Shown here: one piece after another, positions 5,559-13,157 of the stretch
Layout: each line of letters opens with the position of its first letter
Numbering within the stretch: position 1 is the stretch's first letter
Assembly (NCBI GenBank): GCA_966211425.1
Contig: CBIHNH010000005.1
Coordinates: forward strand, 1 to 30,047
Source of the DNA: CBIHNH01 sp966211425
GTDB taxonomy: Bacteria; Patescibacteriota; Saccharimonadia; Saccharimonadales; Saccharimonadaceae
Length of the DNA stretch: 30,047 nucleotides
Direction of reading: 5' to 3'
Translations under genes and position numbers: made by a program
The notes under the pieces: model-generated
What the model saw: the letters and a program-made list of their open reading frames with translations, nothing else
What the model was told of the DNA's origin: nothing
Database searches by the model: none

Positions 5559-6352
5559 AGCCGGCACGACGATGAGTTGCCGGTTGCGTAGCCCTGCCGA
5601 AACGCCCCGATACGCTGCTCACTCGATCCGTGAGTCCAGGTTTCGGGGTTTATCTGGCCTTCGGTTTTTTGCTGAATACGATCATCACCGATGGCACCGG
5701 CTAACTCCAGTGCTTCGTTTACTTCGCTTTCGTTCTCAAAGATAGACGTGATCGAATGCGCCCAGCTGCCCGCATAACAATCTGCCTGCAGCTCGAGCGA
5801 AACGGAATCAGTCTGTTGAGTCATTGAGCCTTCGAGGTTCTGAACATGATGGCCAACCTCGTGAGCGATAACGTACGCCTGCGCAACATCACCCCTGTTG
5901 GCGCCCAGACTGCGATGGATCTCGTCAAAGAACGTCTCATCGAGGTATATTGTCTGGTCGCTCGGGCAATAGTGTGGGCCAACCTGCGAGGTTGCGATAC
6001 CGCAGCCAGACTGGGTTATGTCGCGAAAGAGAACAAAGTTTGGCGGTGTGTATCGTTCTCCCTGGGCGGCGAATTGATTCCCCCAATATTCGTTGGTTGA
6101 GCCTAAGACCTTTTCCGCAAAGCCTTTGTAGTTAGTGCTGTCTTCGAAAGTGGCTTGCTGCGAAGTCGAGGTTTGGTTGATGGCCTCACCTAGGATTGTT
6201 TCGAGAACTTGCGGAGCGGACTGTCCAGATAGTAGTAAAAAGGCTGCGGTAATAACGAGGCCGGTGATGCCGCCGCCAAGCGTCAAGGCTGCGCCGCTGC
6301 CGCGTCTGTCTTCGATACTGCCACTGCTACCGATCTTGTCCCATAGCGCCAT
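5555..6352 (-). CDS. ypfJ: Neutral zinc metallopeptidase (YpfJ family)
   Basis: A 265-aa membrane-anchored peptidase of the PF04228 type. One transmembrane helix (about 25-45, TGLVITAAFLLLSGQ) follows a Gly-rich basic N-terminus. The catalytic domain carries H164ExxH168 in VIAHEVGHHVQ, and the downstream LELQADCYAGSWAHS supplies the third-ligand region (acidic residues near ELQAD). GPHYCPSDQTIYLDETFF is a typical family block. The gene converges on the DUF6766-like gene, and the two stops overlap. The substrate of this widespread family is not known. Confidence 0.92.
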   Translation of the reverse strand: MALWDKIGSSGSIEDRRGSGAALTLGGGITGLVITAAFLLLSGQSAPQVLETILGEAINQTSTSQQATFEDSTNYKGFAEKVLGSTNEYWGNQFAAQGERYTPPNFVLFRDITQSGCGIATSQVGPHYCPSDQTIYLDETFFDEIHRSLGANRGDVAQAYVIAHEVGHHVQNLEGSMTQQTDSVSLELQADCYAGSWAHSITSIFENESEVNEALELAGAIGDDRIQQKTEGQINPETWTHGSSEQRIGAFRQGYATGNSSSCRL

Positions 6353-6401
6353 ATAGCTATACCTTCTCTCTTAGCTATAATTTTAAGCTATCGAGGAGGA
6401 G

Positions 6402-6430
6402 ATGACAAAACCGCCCCTGTTTGTTACAAT
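6402..6430 (+). promoter_or_regulatory. Promoter of tRNA-His
   Basis: ATGACA (6402-6407), 17-nt spacer, TACAAT (6425-6430) with an extended TG at 6422-6423. The predicted transcription start is about 9 nt before the tRNA. Confidence 0.6.
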
Positions 6431-6445
6431 TGTTTGGCTAGCCAT

Positions 6446-6523
6446 GGCGGATGTAGCTCAGTTGGTTAGAGCGCTGGGTTGTGGTCCCGGAGGCCGTGGG
6501 TTCAAGACCCATCATTCGCCCCA
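6446..6523 (+). tRNA. tRNA-His (GTG)
   Basis: A complete cloverleaf. The acceptor stem is GCGGATG (6447-6453) with CATTCGC (6513-6519). The anticodon stem is CTGGG/CCCGG around loop TTGTGGT, with anticodon GTG at 6481-6483; the T-loop is TTCAAGA. An extra G at 6446 is the expected G-1 of tRNA-His opposite discriminator C6520. The CCA end is encoded (6521-6523). Confidence 0.97.
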
Positions 6524-6564
6524 TATAAAATATCTCAGGTCATTTGATCTGGGATATTTTATAT
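6523..6564. terminator. Bidirectional terminator between tRNA-His and the oxidoreductase
   Basis: A 16-bp stem: 6523-6534 perfectly matches 6553-6564, and pairing continues through 6538/6549. The arms are AT-rich, so it could serve the tRNA on the plus strand and the oxidoreductase gene on the minus strand. Confidence 0.8.
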
Positions 6565-6570
6565 GGACTC

Positions 6571-7509
6571 TTATTCGCGTATTCTGAGCACAACCTTGCC
6601 GTGAACCACTCCTGACTCTCGTGCTTCGAAGGCGGCGCGCACGTCTTCGAGCGGGAAGACTGTATCAACTTGTGGGGTGACAGCGCCAGTTTCGATCAAA
6701 CGGTTGAGCTCTTCAAGTATCTCGGTTGTGACGTGTGTGGTTTGCTTTATCGCCATGATTCCATGCTGGGCCGCAAGCGCTTCATCAGGCTCGGCCACCA
6801 TAGAAACGGCAACCCCGCCTTCGCTGAGCACCTGAAATGTCCTGTTGAAATCATCGCCGCCCACCGTATCGAAAACTGCGTCATAGTTCTGCAGAGTCTG
6901 AGTGAAATCTTCTACCTGGTAATCGATAACCTCGTCTGCACCGAGACTCTTAACGAACTCGATACCTTCCCCGGTTGCGGTGGTAGCGACGTACGCACCG
7001 ATATGTTTCGCGGCCTGGATTGCGATCGAGCCGATACCGCCGGCACCACCATTGATAAAAAGTTTTTGGTCAGGTTGGAGCTCGACGTGCATCATCAGCG
7101 CCTGGAGAGCGCTAGCACCGACAAGTGGCAGTGAGGCTGCTTCGATAAACTCAAGACCCTCTGGTACTCGGGTGACCTGTGTGGAAGCAGCCGCGGCGTA
7201 CTCAGCGAATGCACCACTACTTTTTGAGACAACGTTTGCTTGGCCGTATACTCGATCACCGCTAGAGAGCGATGTGACGTCGGCACCTATCTTCTGGACG
7301 ATGCCAGCAATGTCGCCACCAAGAGTAATCGGTAGCTCGAGGGGGATTGAGTCCTTCGCGGCACCGCTACGGATGGTCGTGTCAAACGGGTTTATGCTCG
7401 CAGCGTGTACCTCGATGAGCACCTGCTTGTCGGTTATCTCTGGTATTTCAACTTCATTGATCTCGATAACTGAAACATCTCCATAGGTATTTATCTGTGC
7501 AGCTTTCAT
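6571..7509 (-). CDS. NADP-dependent quinone oxidoreductase (MDR family)
   Basis: A 312-aa zinc-free medium-chain dehydrogenase/reductase. The GroES-like N-terminal domain (about 1-120) has VLIEVHAASINPFDTTIRSG and LGGDIAGIVQKIG. The Rossmann domain follows, with the nucleotide loop GGAGGIGSIAIQAAK and the FDTVGGDDFNR block. The C-terminus VFPLEDVRAAFEARESGVVHGKVVLRI is typical. Zinc ligands are absent, as in quinone reductase/zeta-crystallin relatives. The start is supported by AGGAGG about 6 nt upstream on the minus strand. The gene stands alone; an AGTATA near 7542 (TATACT on the minus strand) is a likely -10. Confidence 0.92.
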   Translation of the reverse strand: MKAAQINTYGDVSVIEINEVEIPEITDKQVLIEVHAASINPFDTTIRSGAAKDSIPLELPITLGGDIAGIVQKIGADVTSLSSGDRVYGQANVVSKSSGAFAEYAAAASTQVTRVPEGLEFIEAASLPLVGASALQALMMHVELQPDQKLFINGGAGGIGSIAIQAAKHIGAYVATTATGEGIEFVKSLGADEVIDYQVEDFTQTLQNYDAVFDTVGGDDFNRTFQVLSEGGVAVSMVAEPDEALAAQHGIMAIKQTTHVTTEILEELNRLIETGAVTPQVDTVFPLEDVRAAFEARESGVVHGKVVLRIRE

Positions 7510-7592
7510 GGAACCTCCTGGTTATGTCGGTATGTAACCTCTAGTATATCAACCCCGTAAGCGGGAATTGATGGCGTAATAGTATTTTCCGG

Positions 7593-7598
7593 TATACT
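7593..7598 (+). promoter_or_regulatory. -10 box of the sortase gene, decides the start
   Basis: TATACT at 7593-7598. Transcription from it would begin near 7605, after the ATG at 7601, so the ATG at 7613 is the better start codon. Confidence 0.55.
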
Positions 7599-7612
7599 GG
7601 ATGTACGAGCGT

Positions 7613-8257
7613 ATGAGATACAACTACAAAAAAGGGGTAGAGAAACAGAAAAGTCGAAAGTGGGTAGCACTACCCATTTTGGGTTTGTTCGGTGGGCTTT
7701 ATATGCTCGCGAACGCACTCGCACCGACGGTCCCTCAGATTTTCGTATCTGCTGATGCTACGGCAAAAAAACTGGTCGTCTCTCGGCCAGGGCTTCAGGA
7801 GAACCGGTTGTATCTGCCTAAGATAAACGTCGATGTCGCCGTTGTGCCTGTCGACGACGACGAGGCAGCTGCACTGGAAAAAGGAGCGATAAACCGCTCT
7901 CCAAGCAGCGGTAACCCGAAAGAGGGTGGTAACTTCGTCCTTGCGGCTCACCGGTTCAATATGGGGCTGACCCCCAACAATACCCGAGCAAAGTCACCGT
8001 TTTACTATCTAAATAAGATATCCGAAGGGGATGATATATACCTTGACTATGAAGGGGTGAGATATGCCTATAAGGTCATCGAAACAAGGAGCGTTAAACC
8101 AGATGCAGTTGAGATCGAAGAACGAACTGATGACGATAGGTTAACCCTCTATACATGTGAGCTTGCTGGCCCAGAGGCAGGGCGCGACGTCGTTATCGCC
8201 GAGCCTCAGGGCGTGATTGTGTGGACGAGTGGCGTCCCGAAGCTTAAAGCTCTCTAA
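7613..8257 (+). CDS. Class-type sortase, cell-wall transpeptidase
   Basis: 214 aa from the ATG at 7613; an ATG at 7601 exists but precedes the likely transcription start. A basic N-terminus and one membrane helix (WVALPILGLFGGLYMLANAL) anchor it. The sortase barrel contains all three catalytic residues: His113 (LAAHRF), Cys182 (LTLYTC) and Arg191 (AGRDVV). Sortases cleave an LPxTG-type signal and link the protein to the wall. The window encodes matching substrates at 24276 and 26473 (LPATG) and a variant at 23044. The lone-gene context and length fit a housekeeping class D/E-like enzyme, though the class is not certain. It converges on murA with a 14-bp overlap. Confidence 0.93.
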   Translation: MRYNYKKGVEKQKSRKWVALPILGLFGGLYMLANALAPTVPQIFVSADATAKKLVVSRPGLQENRLYLPKINVDVAVVPVDDDEAAALEKGAINRSPSSGNPKEGGNFVLAAHRFNMGLTPNNTRAKSPFYYLNKISEGDDIYLDYEGVRYAYKVIETRSVKPDAVEIEERTDDDRLTLYTCELAGPEAGRDVVIAEPQGVIVWTSGVPKLKAL

Positions 8258-9764
8258 AGGTTTCGATATCGGCACCGATTGTGTTGAGGCGGGCGGCTAG
8301 CTGTTCGTAGCCGCGGTCCATTTGATAGACCTTGCGAAGTATCGACGTGCCCGGCGTCGCGAGCATAGCCAGTAGAACGACGACGGTCGGGCGAAGCGCA
8401 GGTGGCGCGACGACATCGGCCGGTTTCCATTTCGTTGGTCCGGTGATATAAACACGGTGCGGGTCGAGCATCTCGACAGTAGCGTTGAGTTTTGTGAGTT
8501 CCAAAAAGTAGATGGCGCGGTTTTCATAGCTCCAGTCGTGGACCAGAGTTCGACCACGCGCAACGGTCGTGATCAGGCCAAGGAAAGGCAGGTTGTCCAT
8601 GTTGATGCCAGGAAATGGCAGTGCGTGGAGTTTGTCTTTTGGCGCATGGAGTTTTGAGCGCTTTATCGTTAGGTCGACGAGACGGGTCCGTTTGTTGTTC
8701 GCCGTGTACTCGCCGCTGATATCATACGCCAGCCCCATCTCGGAAAGCGTCGCGAGCTCGAGCTCTAGAAACTCGATCGGCGCGCGCGTTATCGTCAGCT
8801 CAGAGTCGGTGACGATGGCGGCAGCGATAAAACTCATTGCTTCGATTGGATCTTCGGATGGGTAGTATTCGACATTTTTTTTGATTGACTTTAAGCCGGT
8901 TATTTTCAGCGTTGTCGTGCCGATGCCTTCGATCTTTACGCCTAGCTTTTCGAGAAAGAAACATACGTCCTGGACCATGTAGTTTGGACTGGCGTTGCGG
9001 ATGATGGTTGTGCCCTCGTGAAGAGCTGCTGCCATGATGACATTTTCTGTAACCGTGTCGCCACGCTCCGTCAGGACGATAGCTTTGTCGGAGGTTCTCT
9101 TTTTCACTGTCGCCTGGTAGTAATTTGTTTTGGCATCGACATCGAGACCGAAAGCGCGCAGACCAGCGAGATGAGGCTCGACGGTTCGGGTTCCGAGGCT
9201 ACACCCGCCTGCATACGGGAGACGGAATGAGTTGTACTGGTGAAGGAGTGGGCCGAGGAACATGATGACAGTCCTGGTTTTTTTGGCGGCTTCGATATCC
9301 ATCGCATCGAGCTTCAGTTTGGCTGGCGGGGTAATCACGAGGTCGTTGGTGCCCTCTATCCATTTGGTTTTTACGCCGATACTGTTGAGGACTTCGATGA
9401 TGCGGTTGACTTCTTCGATGCGGGCGACACGGCGAAGTGTGGTCGTGCCTTTGTTGAGTAGCGCAGCACAGAGCAGGGCAACGGCGGCATTTTTGCTCGT
9501 TTTTACTTCGATACTGCCGGAAAGTTTTTTTCCACCGTTTATACGGAGATTTGAGCCAAGCGTGTTGAGCGAGACGATCTCACTCGAGAGCACTTCTCCG
9601 ATACGGGCGAGCATCTCGAGCGACACGTTTTGGCCGCCTTTTTCGATGCGGTTGACGGCGCTTTGGCTCGTACCGAGTGCCTGCGCCAATTGAGTCTGAG
9701 TGAGGCCGCGCTGTACACGCGTCTCCTGAACGATGGTGCCAATACGGCGCTTGTAGTTCTGCAT
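8244..9764 (-). CDS. murA: MurA with an N-terminal XRE-type HTH domain
   Basis: A 506-aa protein, about 80 residues longer than normal MurA. Residues ~8-60 are a Cro/C1-type helix-turn-helix (RGLTQTQLAQALGTSQSAVNRIEKG). From ~70 on comes the EPSP-synthase-like fold of UDP-GlcNAc enolpyruvyl transferase, the first committed step of peptidoglycan synthesis. Active-site features are present: Lys in KTSKNAA, Cys188 in AGGCSLGTR (the fosfomycin-reactive Cys), Asp in NMDNLPF, Arg in ALRPTV and the final MDRGYEQL motif. A TATAAT (plus-strand 9772-9777) sits 7 nt before the ATG, so the mRNA is probably leaderless. murB lies just upstream on the same strand. Confidence 0.95.
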   Translation of the reverse strand: MQNYKRRIGTIVQETRVQRGLTQTQLAQALGTSQSAVNRIEKGGQNVSLEMLARIGEVLSSEIVSLNTLGSNLRINGGKKLSGSIEVKTSKNAAVALLCAALLNKGTTTLRRVARIEEVNRIIEVLNSIGVKTKWIEGTNDLVITPPAKLKLDAMDIEAAKKTRTVIMFLGPLLHQYNSFRLPYAGGCSLGTRTVEPHLAGLRAFGLDVDAKTNYYQATVKKRTSDKAIVLTERGDTVTENVIMAAALHEGTTIIRNASPNYMVQDVCFFLEKLGVKIEGIGTTTLKITGLKSIKKNVEYYPSEDPIEAMSFIAAAIVTDSELTITRAPIEFLELELATLSEMGLAYDISGEYTANNKRTRLVDLTIKRSKLHAPKDKLHALPFPGINMDNLPFLGLITTVARGRTLVHDWSYENRAIYFLELTKLNATVEMLDPHRVYITGPTKWKPADVVAPPALRPTVVVLLAMLATPGTSILRKVYQMDRGYEQLAARLNTIGADIETFREL

Positions 9765-9771
9765 AGCTACG

Positions 9772-9777
9772 ATTATA
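9772..9777 (-). promoter_or_regulatory. -10 box of murA, leaderless
   Basis: ATTATA on the plus strand, TATAAT on the minus strand. Seven bases separate it from the murA ATG at 9764. Confidence 0.6.
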
Positions 9778-9806
9778 TCATGGATGATATATATTGCTAG
9801 CTTTTA

Positions 9807-10856
9807 TTATGAAAACTTACCAAGAAAACGCACTTCGGGCATTAGTGTGATATTGAGCTTGGCCTGAGTAGTGTCGATTATTTCGCGTGCGGCTACATAA
9901 ACATCCTGTGCTTTAGCGCCCTCAAGGGTCTCGAGCTTTAGGACATGTTTCGGGTGGAGGCGAACATGATCCCAGGTATGACCGCGCGTATAACCCGCCG
10001 CCAGTAGAACGTGAGCCGCTGAGGCGCGCAGTGAGCTGCCGCCGTGTACTCGACTCTGCTCTTGGATGCGTTCGAGCGTTTTGCCGGTTTCGTCAAATGA
10101 GGCTAGCTCTACCGCTTGGTCATGAGTGACGAGCGGATTCTTGAAAAATGATCCAGCCGTGCGTTCGGCGTATATATCGTTCGGATCGTAGAGGGAGCCA
10201 GCGCGGGCGCGTGTTTCGATGATGGCCGTGCGCGTACCTTCGAGAGTGTCAATATCACAGCCGAGTTCAGCAGCAACCTGCAGTGCGGATTCATATCTGA
10301 GCGTATGGAGGCGGGTAGGCGAGAGTTCGAAGGCTACCTGTAGGATGATCAGATGAGGCGAAGTCTGTAGTGAACTTTCACGATAGGCGAAGTCGATAAC
10401 CCCTCGCCCGAGCCGTTCGGTGCTACCGGTATGTCGGTTGTAGACCTCTACCCATAGGAGCGTGTCGGATACCTGTTGACCATAGGCTGCGATGTTGCCA
10501 AAGATCGCACCACCGACGCTGCTCGGTATCTCGCTCATCAGCTCGAGCCCCCATAGCCCTTCCTTGATCGCGTATTGGACGAAGTCATCCCACCAGACGC
10601 CGGCATCGACGATCAGTTGTTTACCGTCCTGAAAGGTGTCTCCGCCGCGCCACAAAATCGTCTTGCCCGGTAACCCTTCGTCACTAACCAGACAGTTTGA
10701 GCCGTAGCCAAGTATCCATAACGGCTCATCAGCCGTGGTTTCGGCGAGTATATCGATAACCTGATCTCTCGTCTTCGGTTGATAGAGTTCCTCGGCAACG
10801 CCACCACACTTGAGTGAGGTGAAGTGGGCAAGTGATACCGAGCGCTCTGGTTTCAT
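9807..10856 (-). CDS. murB: UDP-N-acetylenolpyruvoylglucosamine reductase MurB
   Basis: A 349-aa type I MurB, the NADPH/FAD enzyme that makes UDP-MurNAc after MurA. FAD-binding features are the N-terminal SLAHFTSLKCGG, the GYGSNCLVSDEG loop and the EIPSSVGGAIFGNIAAYGQ block. The YRESS segment is the type I signature Tyr loop. The C-terminal domain has the catalytic Ser (AGSFFKNP) and the final Glu (MPEVRFLG). Upstream on the minus strand, TATACT (10863-10868 on plus) lies 6 nt before the ATG, implying a leaderless message. murA follows 42 nt downstream with its own -10. Confidence 0.96.
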   Translation of the reverse strand: MKPERSVSLAHFTSLKCGGVAEELYQPKTRDQVIDILAETTADEPLWILGYGSNCLVSDEGLPGKTILWRGGDTFQDGKQLIVDAGVWWDDFVQYAIKEGLWGLELMSEIPSSVGGAIFGNIAAYGQQVSDTLLWVEVYNRHTGSTERLGRGVIDFAYRESSLQTSPHLIILQVAFELSPTRLHTLRYESALQVAAELGCDIDTLEGTRTAIIETRARAGSLYDPNDIYAERTAGSFFKNPLVTHDQAVELASFDETGKTLERIQEQSRVHGGSSLRASAAHVLLAAGYTRGHTWDHVRLHPKHVLKLETLEGAKAQDVYVAAREIIDTTQAKLNITLMPEVRFLGKFS

Positions 10857-10862
10857 ACGCTC

Positions 10863-10868
10863 AGTATA
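10863..10868 (-). promoter_or_regulatory. -10 box of murB, leaderless
   Basis: AGTATA on the plus strand, TATACT on the minus strand, then 6 nt to the ATG at 10856. Confidence 0.6.
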
Positions 10869-10894
10869 TCAGTGATGGAAATGAATCGCAGGAT

Positions 10895-10923
10895 TTATCA
10901 ACAGATGAGACATCTGGTATACT
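10895..10923 (+). promoter_or_regulatory. Promoter for the tRNA-Arg transcript
   Basis: TTATCA (10895-10900), 17-nt spacer, TATACT (10918-10923) with extended TG at 10915-10916. The start near 10930 would give a leader of about 117 nt before the tRNA. Confidence 0.6.
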
Positions 10924-10942
10924 GACTGATGTTGCATTTTAC

Positions 10943-10968
10943 ATTTGAACGAGAGGATTCGTTCAAAT
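10943..10968 (+). promoter_or_regulatory. Hairpin in the tRNA-Arg leader
   Basis: ATTTGAACGA (10943-10952) and TCGTTCAAAT (10959-10968) form a perfect 10-bp stem with loop GAGGAT. It is followed by GAGAGGAG and a nine-codon frame (10985-11014, MTHSFYRLR). It is not a terminator, as no T-run follows. Function unknown. Confidence 0.5.
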
Positions 10969-11046
10969 GAGAGGAGAAACAACGATGACGCACAGCTTTT
11001 ATCGCTTGCGGTAAAACGAAGCGTCAAAAGTGCGTTTCGACGACGA

Positions 11047-11123
11047 GCACCCGTAGCTCAGTGGATTAGAGCACTGGTCTTCGGAACCAGGTGTCGCAAG
11101 TTCGAATCTTGCCGGGTGTACCA
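11047..11123 (+). tRNA. tRNA-Arg (TCG)
   Basis: The acceptor is GCACCCG (11047-11053) with CGGGTGT (11113-11119). The anticodon stem CTGGT/ACCAG encloses loop CTTCGGA, with anticodon TCG at 11081-11083. The T-arm contains GTTCGAAT, the discriminator is A11120 and the CCA is encoded (11121-11123). Confidence 0.96.
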
Positions 11124-11161
11124 AGAAAAAAGAGTTAGCTCGACTAGCTCTTTTTTCTTGG
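11121..11161 (+). terminator. Terminator of tRNA-Arg
   Basis: The 14-nt arm at 11121-11134 is perfectly complementary to 11148-11161, and the 3' arm contains six T. The 5' arm begins within the tRNA CCA. Confidence 0.85.
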
Positions 11162-11331
11162 TCTATTCCCGCCAGTTCGAGTTTGTGACGTTTTGCGTAA
11201 GCACAACAAGTCGCATAGTTCGTTCGTTAGTCTCATGCCCGAGCGTAGCGCGGCGCATAGATTAACGTACGCCTCTCTGCCGGGTTTATTTTCGGGTTCG
11301 CTCCACCGAATCATCTTAGTTTCGACCACGC
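11162..11331. other. Gap between tRNA-Arg terminator and transporter
   Basis: I see no credible gene, strong promoter or T-tailed hairpin here beyond shadow frames. Confidence 0.5.
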
Positions 11332-12210
11332 CTAGAAACTAGTCAAAAACAGCAAGCCCGTGACCGAAAACATCAGAGCCGTTATGCGCAATCCGAGTGA
11401 GTTTCGTTCATTCAACAGCAGGGCCGCGAGAACCATCACGAGCGCAACTTTTCCGCTCGTAGCGATGATAGTATGGCTCAGTGTGCCGATGCTGAGCGCA
11501 TAGATATAGAGCATACCGGCGATGCTCGTGAGCGCACCGATTGCCATTGCCTTGCGAACACTTTTGAGGCTGACATGAGAGAGTTCCTTGCGACCATACA
11601 TCATGAGCAGCACCATAGAGCCCAAGAACTGCATCAGCCAACCAAAGAAGATATAATCCCAGACGCCAACTGCGGTAACCGCTTGTTTCTCGGCAAACAT
11701 ACCGAACGAATATGCGACCACCATGCTGAGAACGAGCAGCAACTTTATAGTTATCGGAACGTGCACATGGTGGGTCTTGTCTGGCTGGATGCGAAATGCG
11801 ATAAGAATGCTCACCGCTATCAGTAGACAGCCGATAAGGAAGTTTGAGGAAAGTGGCTCCTGGAGTAGCACGAAGCCGAGCGTGGCCGTTCCGGCATGGT
11901 TGAGCATCGCTATGAGCATTCCATTGCTCGCACCGAACTTGTGAACGATCTTGTACTGGAGTAGCCAGCTAGCCGGTATGAGAGATCCGATAGCGATCAG
12001 ATACGGCCAAATCGATGGCGGCGGCAACTGGGGTGTACCTGGACCAAACGTCAAGGAAACGGTCGCGCCCACGGCGGCAATCACTCCGTAGGTCACAACG
12101 CCAACCATGAAAAAGAGCTTCTGGTCAGCCAGAGCTAGCTTACGAGCAAGAATTGTCGGCAGGGCACTAAAAAAGACCTGCACAATAACGACTGTCTGCC
12201 ATGTTATCAT
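11332..12210 (-). CDS. DMT-superfamily (EamA-type) transporter
   Basis: A 292-aa integral membrane protein with about ten hydrophobic helices in two repeated halves. The first half contains WPYLIAIGSLIPASWLLQY and GASNGMLIAMLNHAGTATLG. The second contains FGWLMQFLGSMVLLMM and the SKIALV-like SGKVALVMVLAALLLNERNS. This matches EamA drug/metabolite transporters; substrate unknown. On the minus strand TACAAT (plus-strand 12218-12223) lies 7 nt before the ATG, so it may be leaderless. It ends about 170 nt from the tRNA-Arg terminator. Confidence 0.88.
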   Translation of the reverse strand: MITWQTVVIVQVFFSALPTILARKLALADQKLFFMVGVVTYGVIAAVGATVSLTFGPGTPQLPPPSIWPYLIAIGSLIPASWLLQYKIVHKFGASNGMLIAMLNHAGTATLGFVLLQEPLSSNFLIGCLLIAVSILIAFRIQPDKTHHVHVPITIKLLLVLSMVVAYSFGMFAEKQAVTAVGVWDYIFFGWLMQFLGSMVLLMMYGRKELSHVSLKSVRKAMAIGALTSIAGMLYIYALSIGTLSHTIIATSGKVALVMVLAALLLNERNSLGLRITALMFSVTGLLFLTSF

Positions 12211-12305
12211 CCTGCCTATTGTAGCAGTCGATTAACCATAAGTATCAAACTGCTTACCGGGCGCGCCAATAGGTTTGGGAGCAACGGTTTGTTAAACTGG
12301 ATAGT

Positions 12306-12599
12306 ATGGAAAAACTCACTGACAGCGATATCGCGGAGCGTCTTGCTAGCCTGAATGGCTGGAGTCTGAATGAGCAACGCATCGAGAAAGTTTTTGAGTT
12401 TGCGGACTTTACTGCGGCTATGGATTTTATGAATCGTCTGGCGCCAACCGCCGAAGAACTCGGCCATCATCCTGATTGGTCAAACTCATATAACACGGTA
12501 AAGATCTCACTAACGACGCACGACGTCGGTGGGCTAAGTGAGACTGATTTTTTGTTCGCATCGGCTGCTGACGATGTAGCGTCGCAAACAGCTGAATGA
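12306..12599 (+). CDS. phhB: Pterin-4a-carbinolamine dehydratase
   Basis: A 97-aa protein of normal length for the PCD/DCoH family, which dehydrates 4a-hydroxy-tetrahydropterin. The signature HHPDWSNSYNTVKISLTTHD is complete, including the paired His and the Thr-His end, followed by GGLSETD. No aromatic hydroxylase is visible nearby, so it may act in another pterin context. A TAAACT (12293-12298) lies 7 nt before the ATG, consistent with a leaderless mRNA. The zinc-ribbon gene follows 29 nt downstream with its own ribosome site, probably in one transcript. Confidence 0.93.
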   Translation: MEKLTDSDIAERLASLNGWSLNEQRIEKVFEFADFTAAMDFMNRLAPTAEELGHHPDWSNSYNTVKISLTTHDVGGLSETDFLFASAADDVASQTAE

Positions 12600-12628
12600 T
12601 AATAAGGTTTGACTAAAGGAGTAGCGTT

Positions 12629-12901
12629 ATGAAGTGTCCAAATGATGATTCAGTACTAGTTATGAGCGATCGTTCAGGTATCGAGATAGATTATTGTCCG
12701 CAGTGTCGCGGCGTATGGCTCGATCGTGGCGAGCTCGATAAGATAATTGAACGGTCGGTAGGTCCTTCTGAGCCTAACCCGCCTCAGCGGGCGGCGCAGA
12801 GCGACTCTCGTCCTCGTGATGACCATCGTCCAGATTATCGTCATGATCCATATAAAAAGCGCAAAAAAGAAAGTTTCCTCGGCGACCTTTTCGACTTTTA
12901 G
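12629..12901 (+). CDS. TFIIB-type zinc-ribbon protein
   Basis: A 90-aa protein. Two Cys pairs, MKCPND (one Cys plus neighbouring residues) and DYCPQCRGVWLDRGEL, match the zf-TFIIB family (PF13453), where CPxCxGxWLDxGEL is the hallmark. The rest is a low-complexity Arg/Asp/Pro-rich linker (RPRDDHRPDYRHDPYKKRKK) ending in FLGDLFDF. An AAAGGAG ribosome site sits ahead of the ATG. Its role is unknown; such proteins are common in bacteria and often lie with unrelated genes. Confidence 0.88.
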   Translation: MKCPNDDSVLVMSDRSGIEIDYCPQCRGVWLDRGELDKIIERSVGPSEPNPPQRAAQSDSRPRDDHRPDYRHDPYKKRKKESFLGDLFDF

Positions 12902-12918
12902 GTATATGAAGCAAAATG

Positions 12919-12952
12919 AAAAATACCTTGAGGGGTAAATCAAGGTATTTTT
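12919..12952 (+). terminator. Terminator after the zinc-ribbon gene
   Basis: A 12-bp stem (12919-12930 with 12941-12952) with a 10-nt loop. The 3' arm ends in five T. Confidence 0.88.
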
Positions 12953-13157
12953 CTGTGCATACGTGCCACATCTTTAGTGTGAGGGTAGGGGATACTATAG
13001 CGTGGCACGATGTCGCTGAGTGTTTGGGGTAAAACATTCGGCTACCTATGATAATACCGAGGTAGTGCTTCCCGAACAGTGATAAATATCACAATAAATC
13101 AAAAAAGTAGGGTGGTTTACCTCACCAGGACCACATCGTATACTGGATAGACATCAT
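12953..13157. other. Gap with an inverted repeat and a -10 for the next gene
   Basis: CGTGCCAC (12962-12969) and GTGGCACG (13002-13009) form an 8-bp inverted repeat 32 nt apart. A TATACT at 13139-13144 would start transcription about 7 nt before the ATG at 13158. No gene is supported in between. Confidence 0.5.

Noticed and set aside
10945..11265. 106-aa frame across tRNA-Arg
   Set aside because: It runs through a complete tRNA and its terminator and shows no protein-like features.
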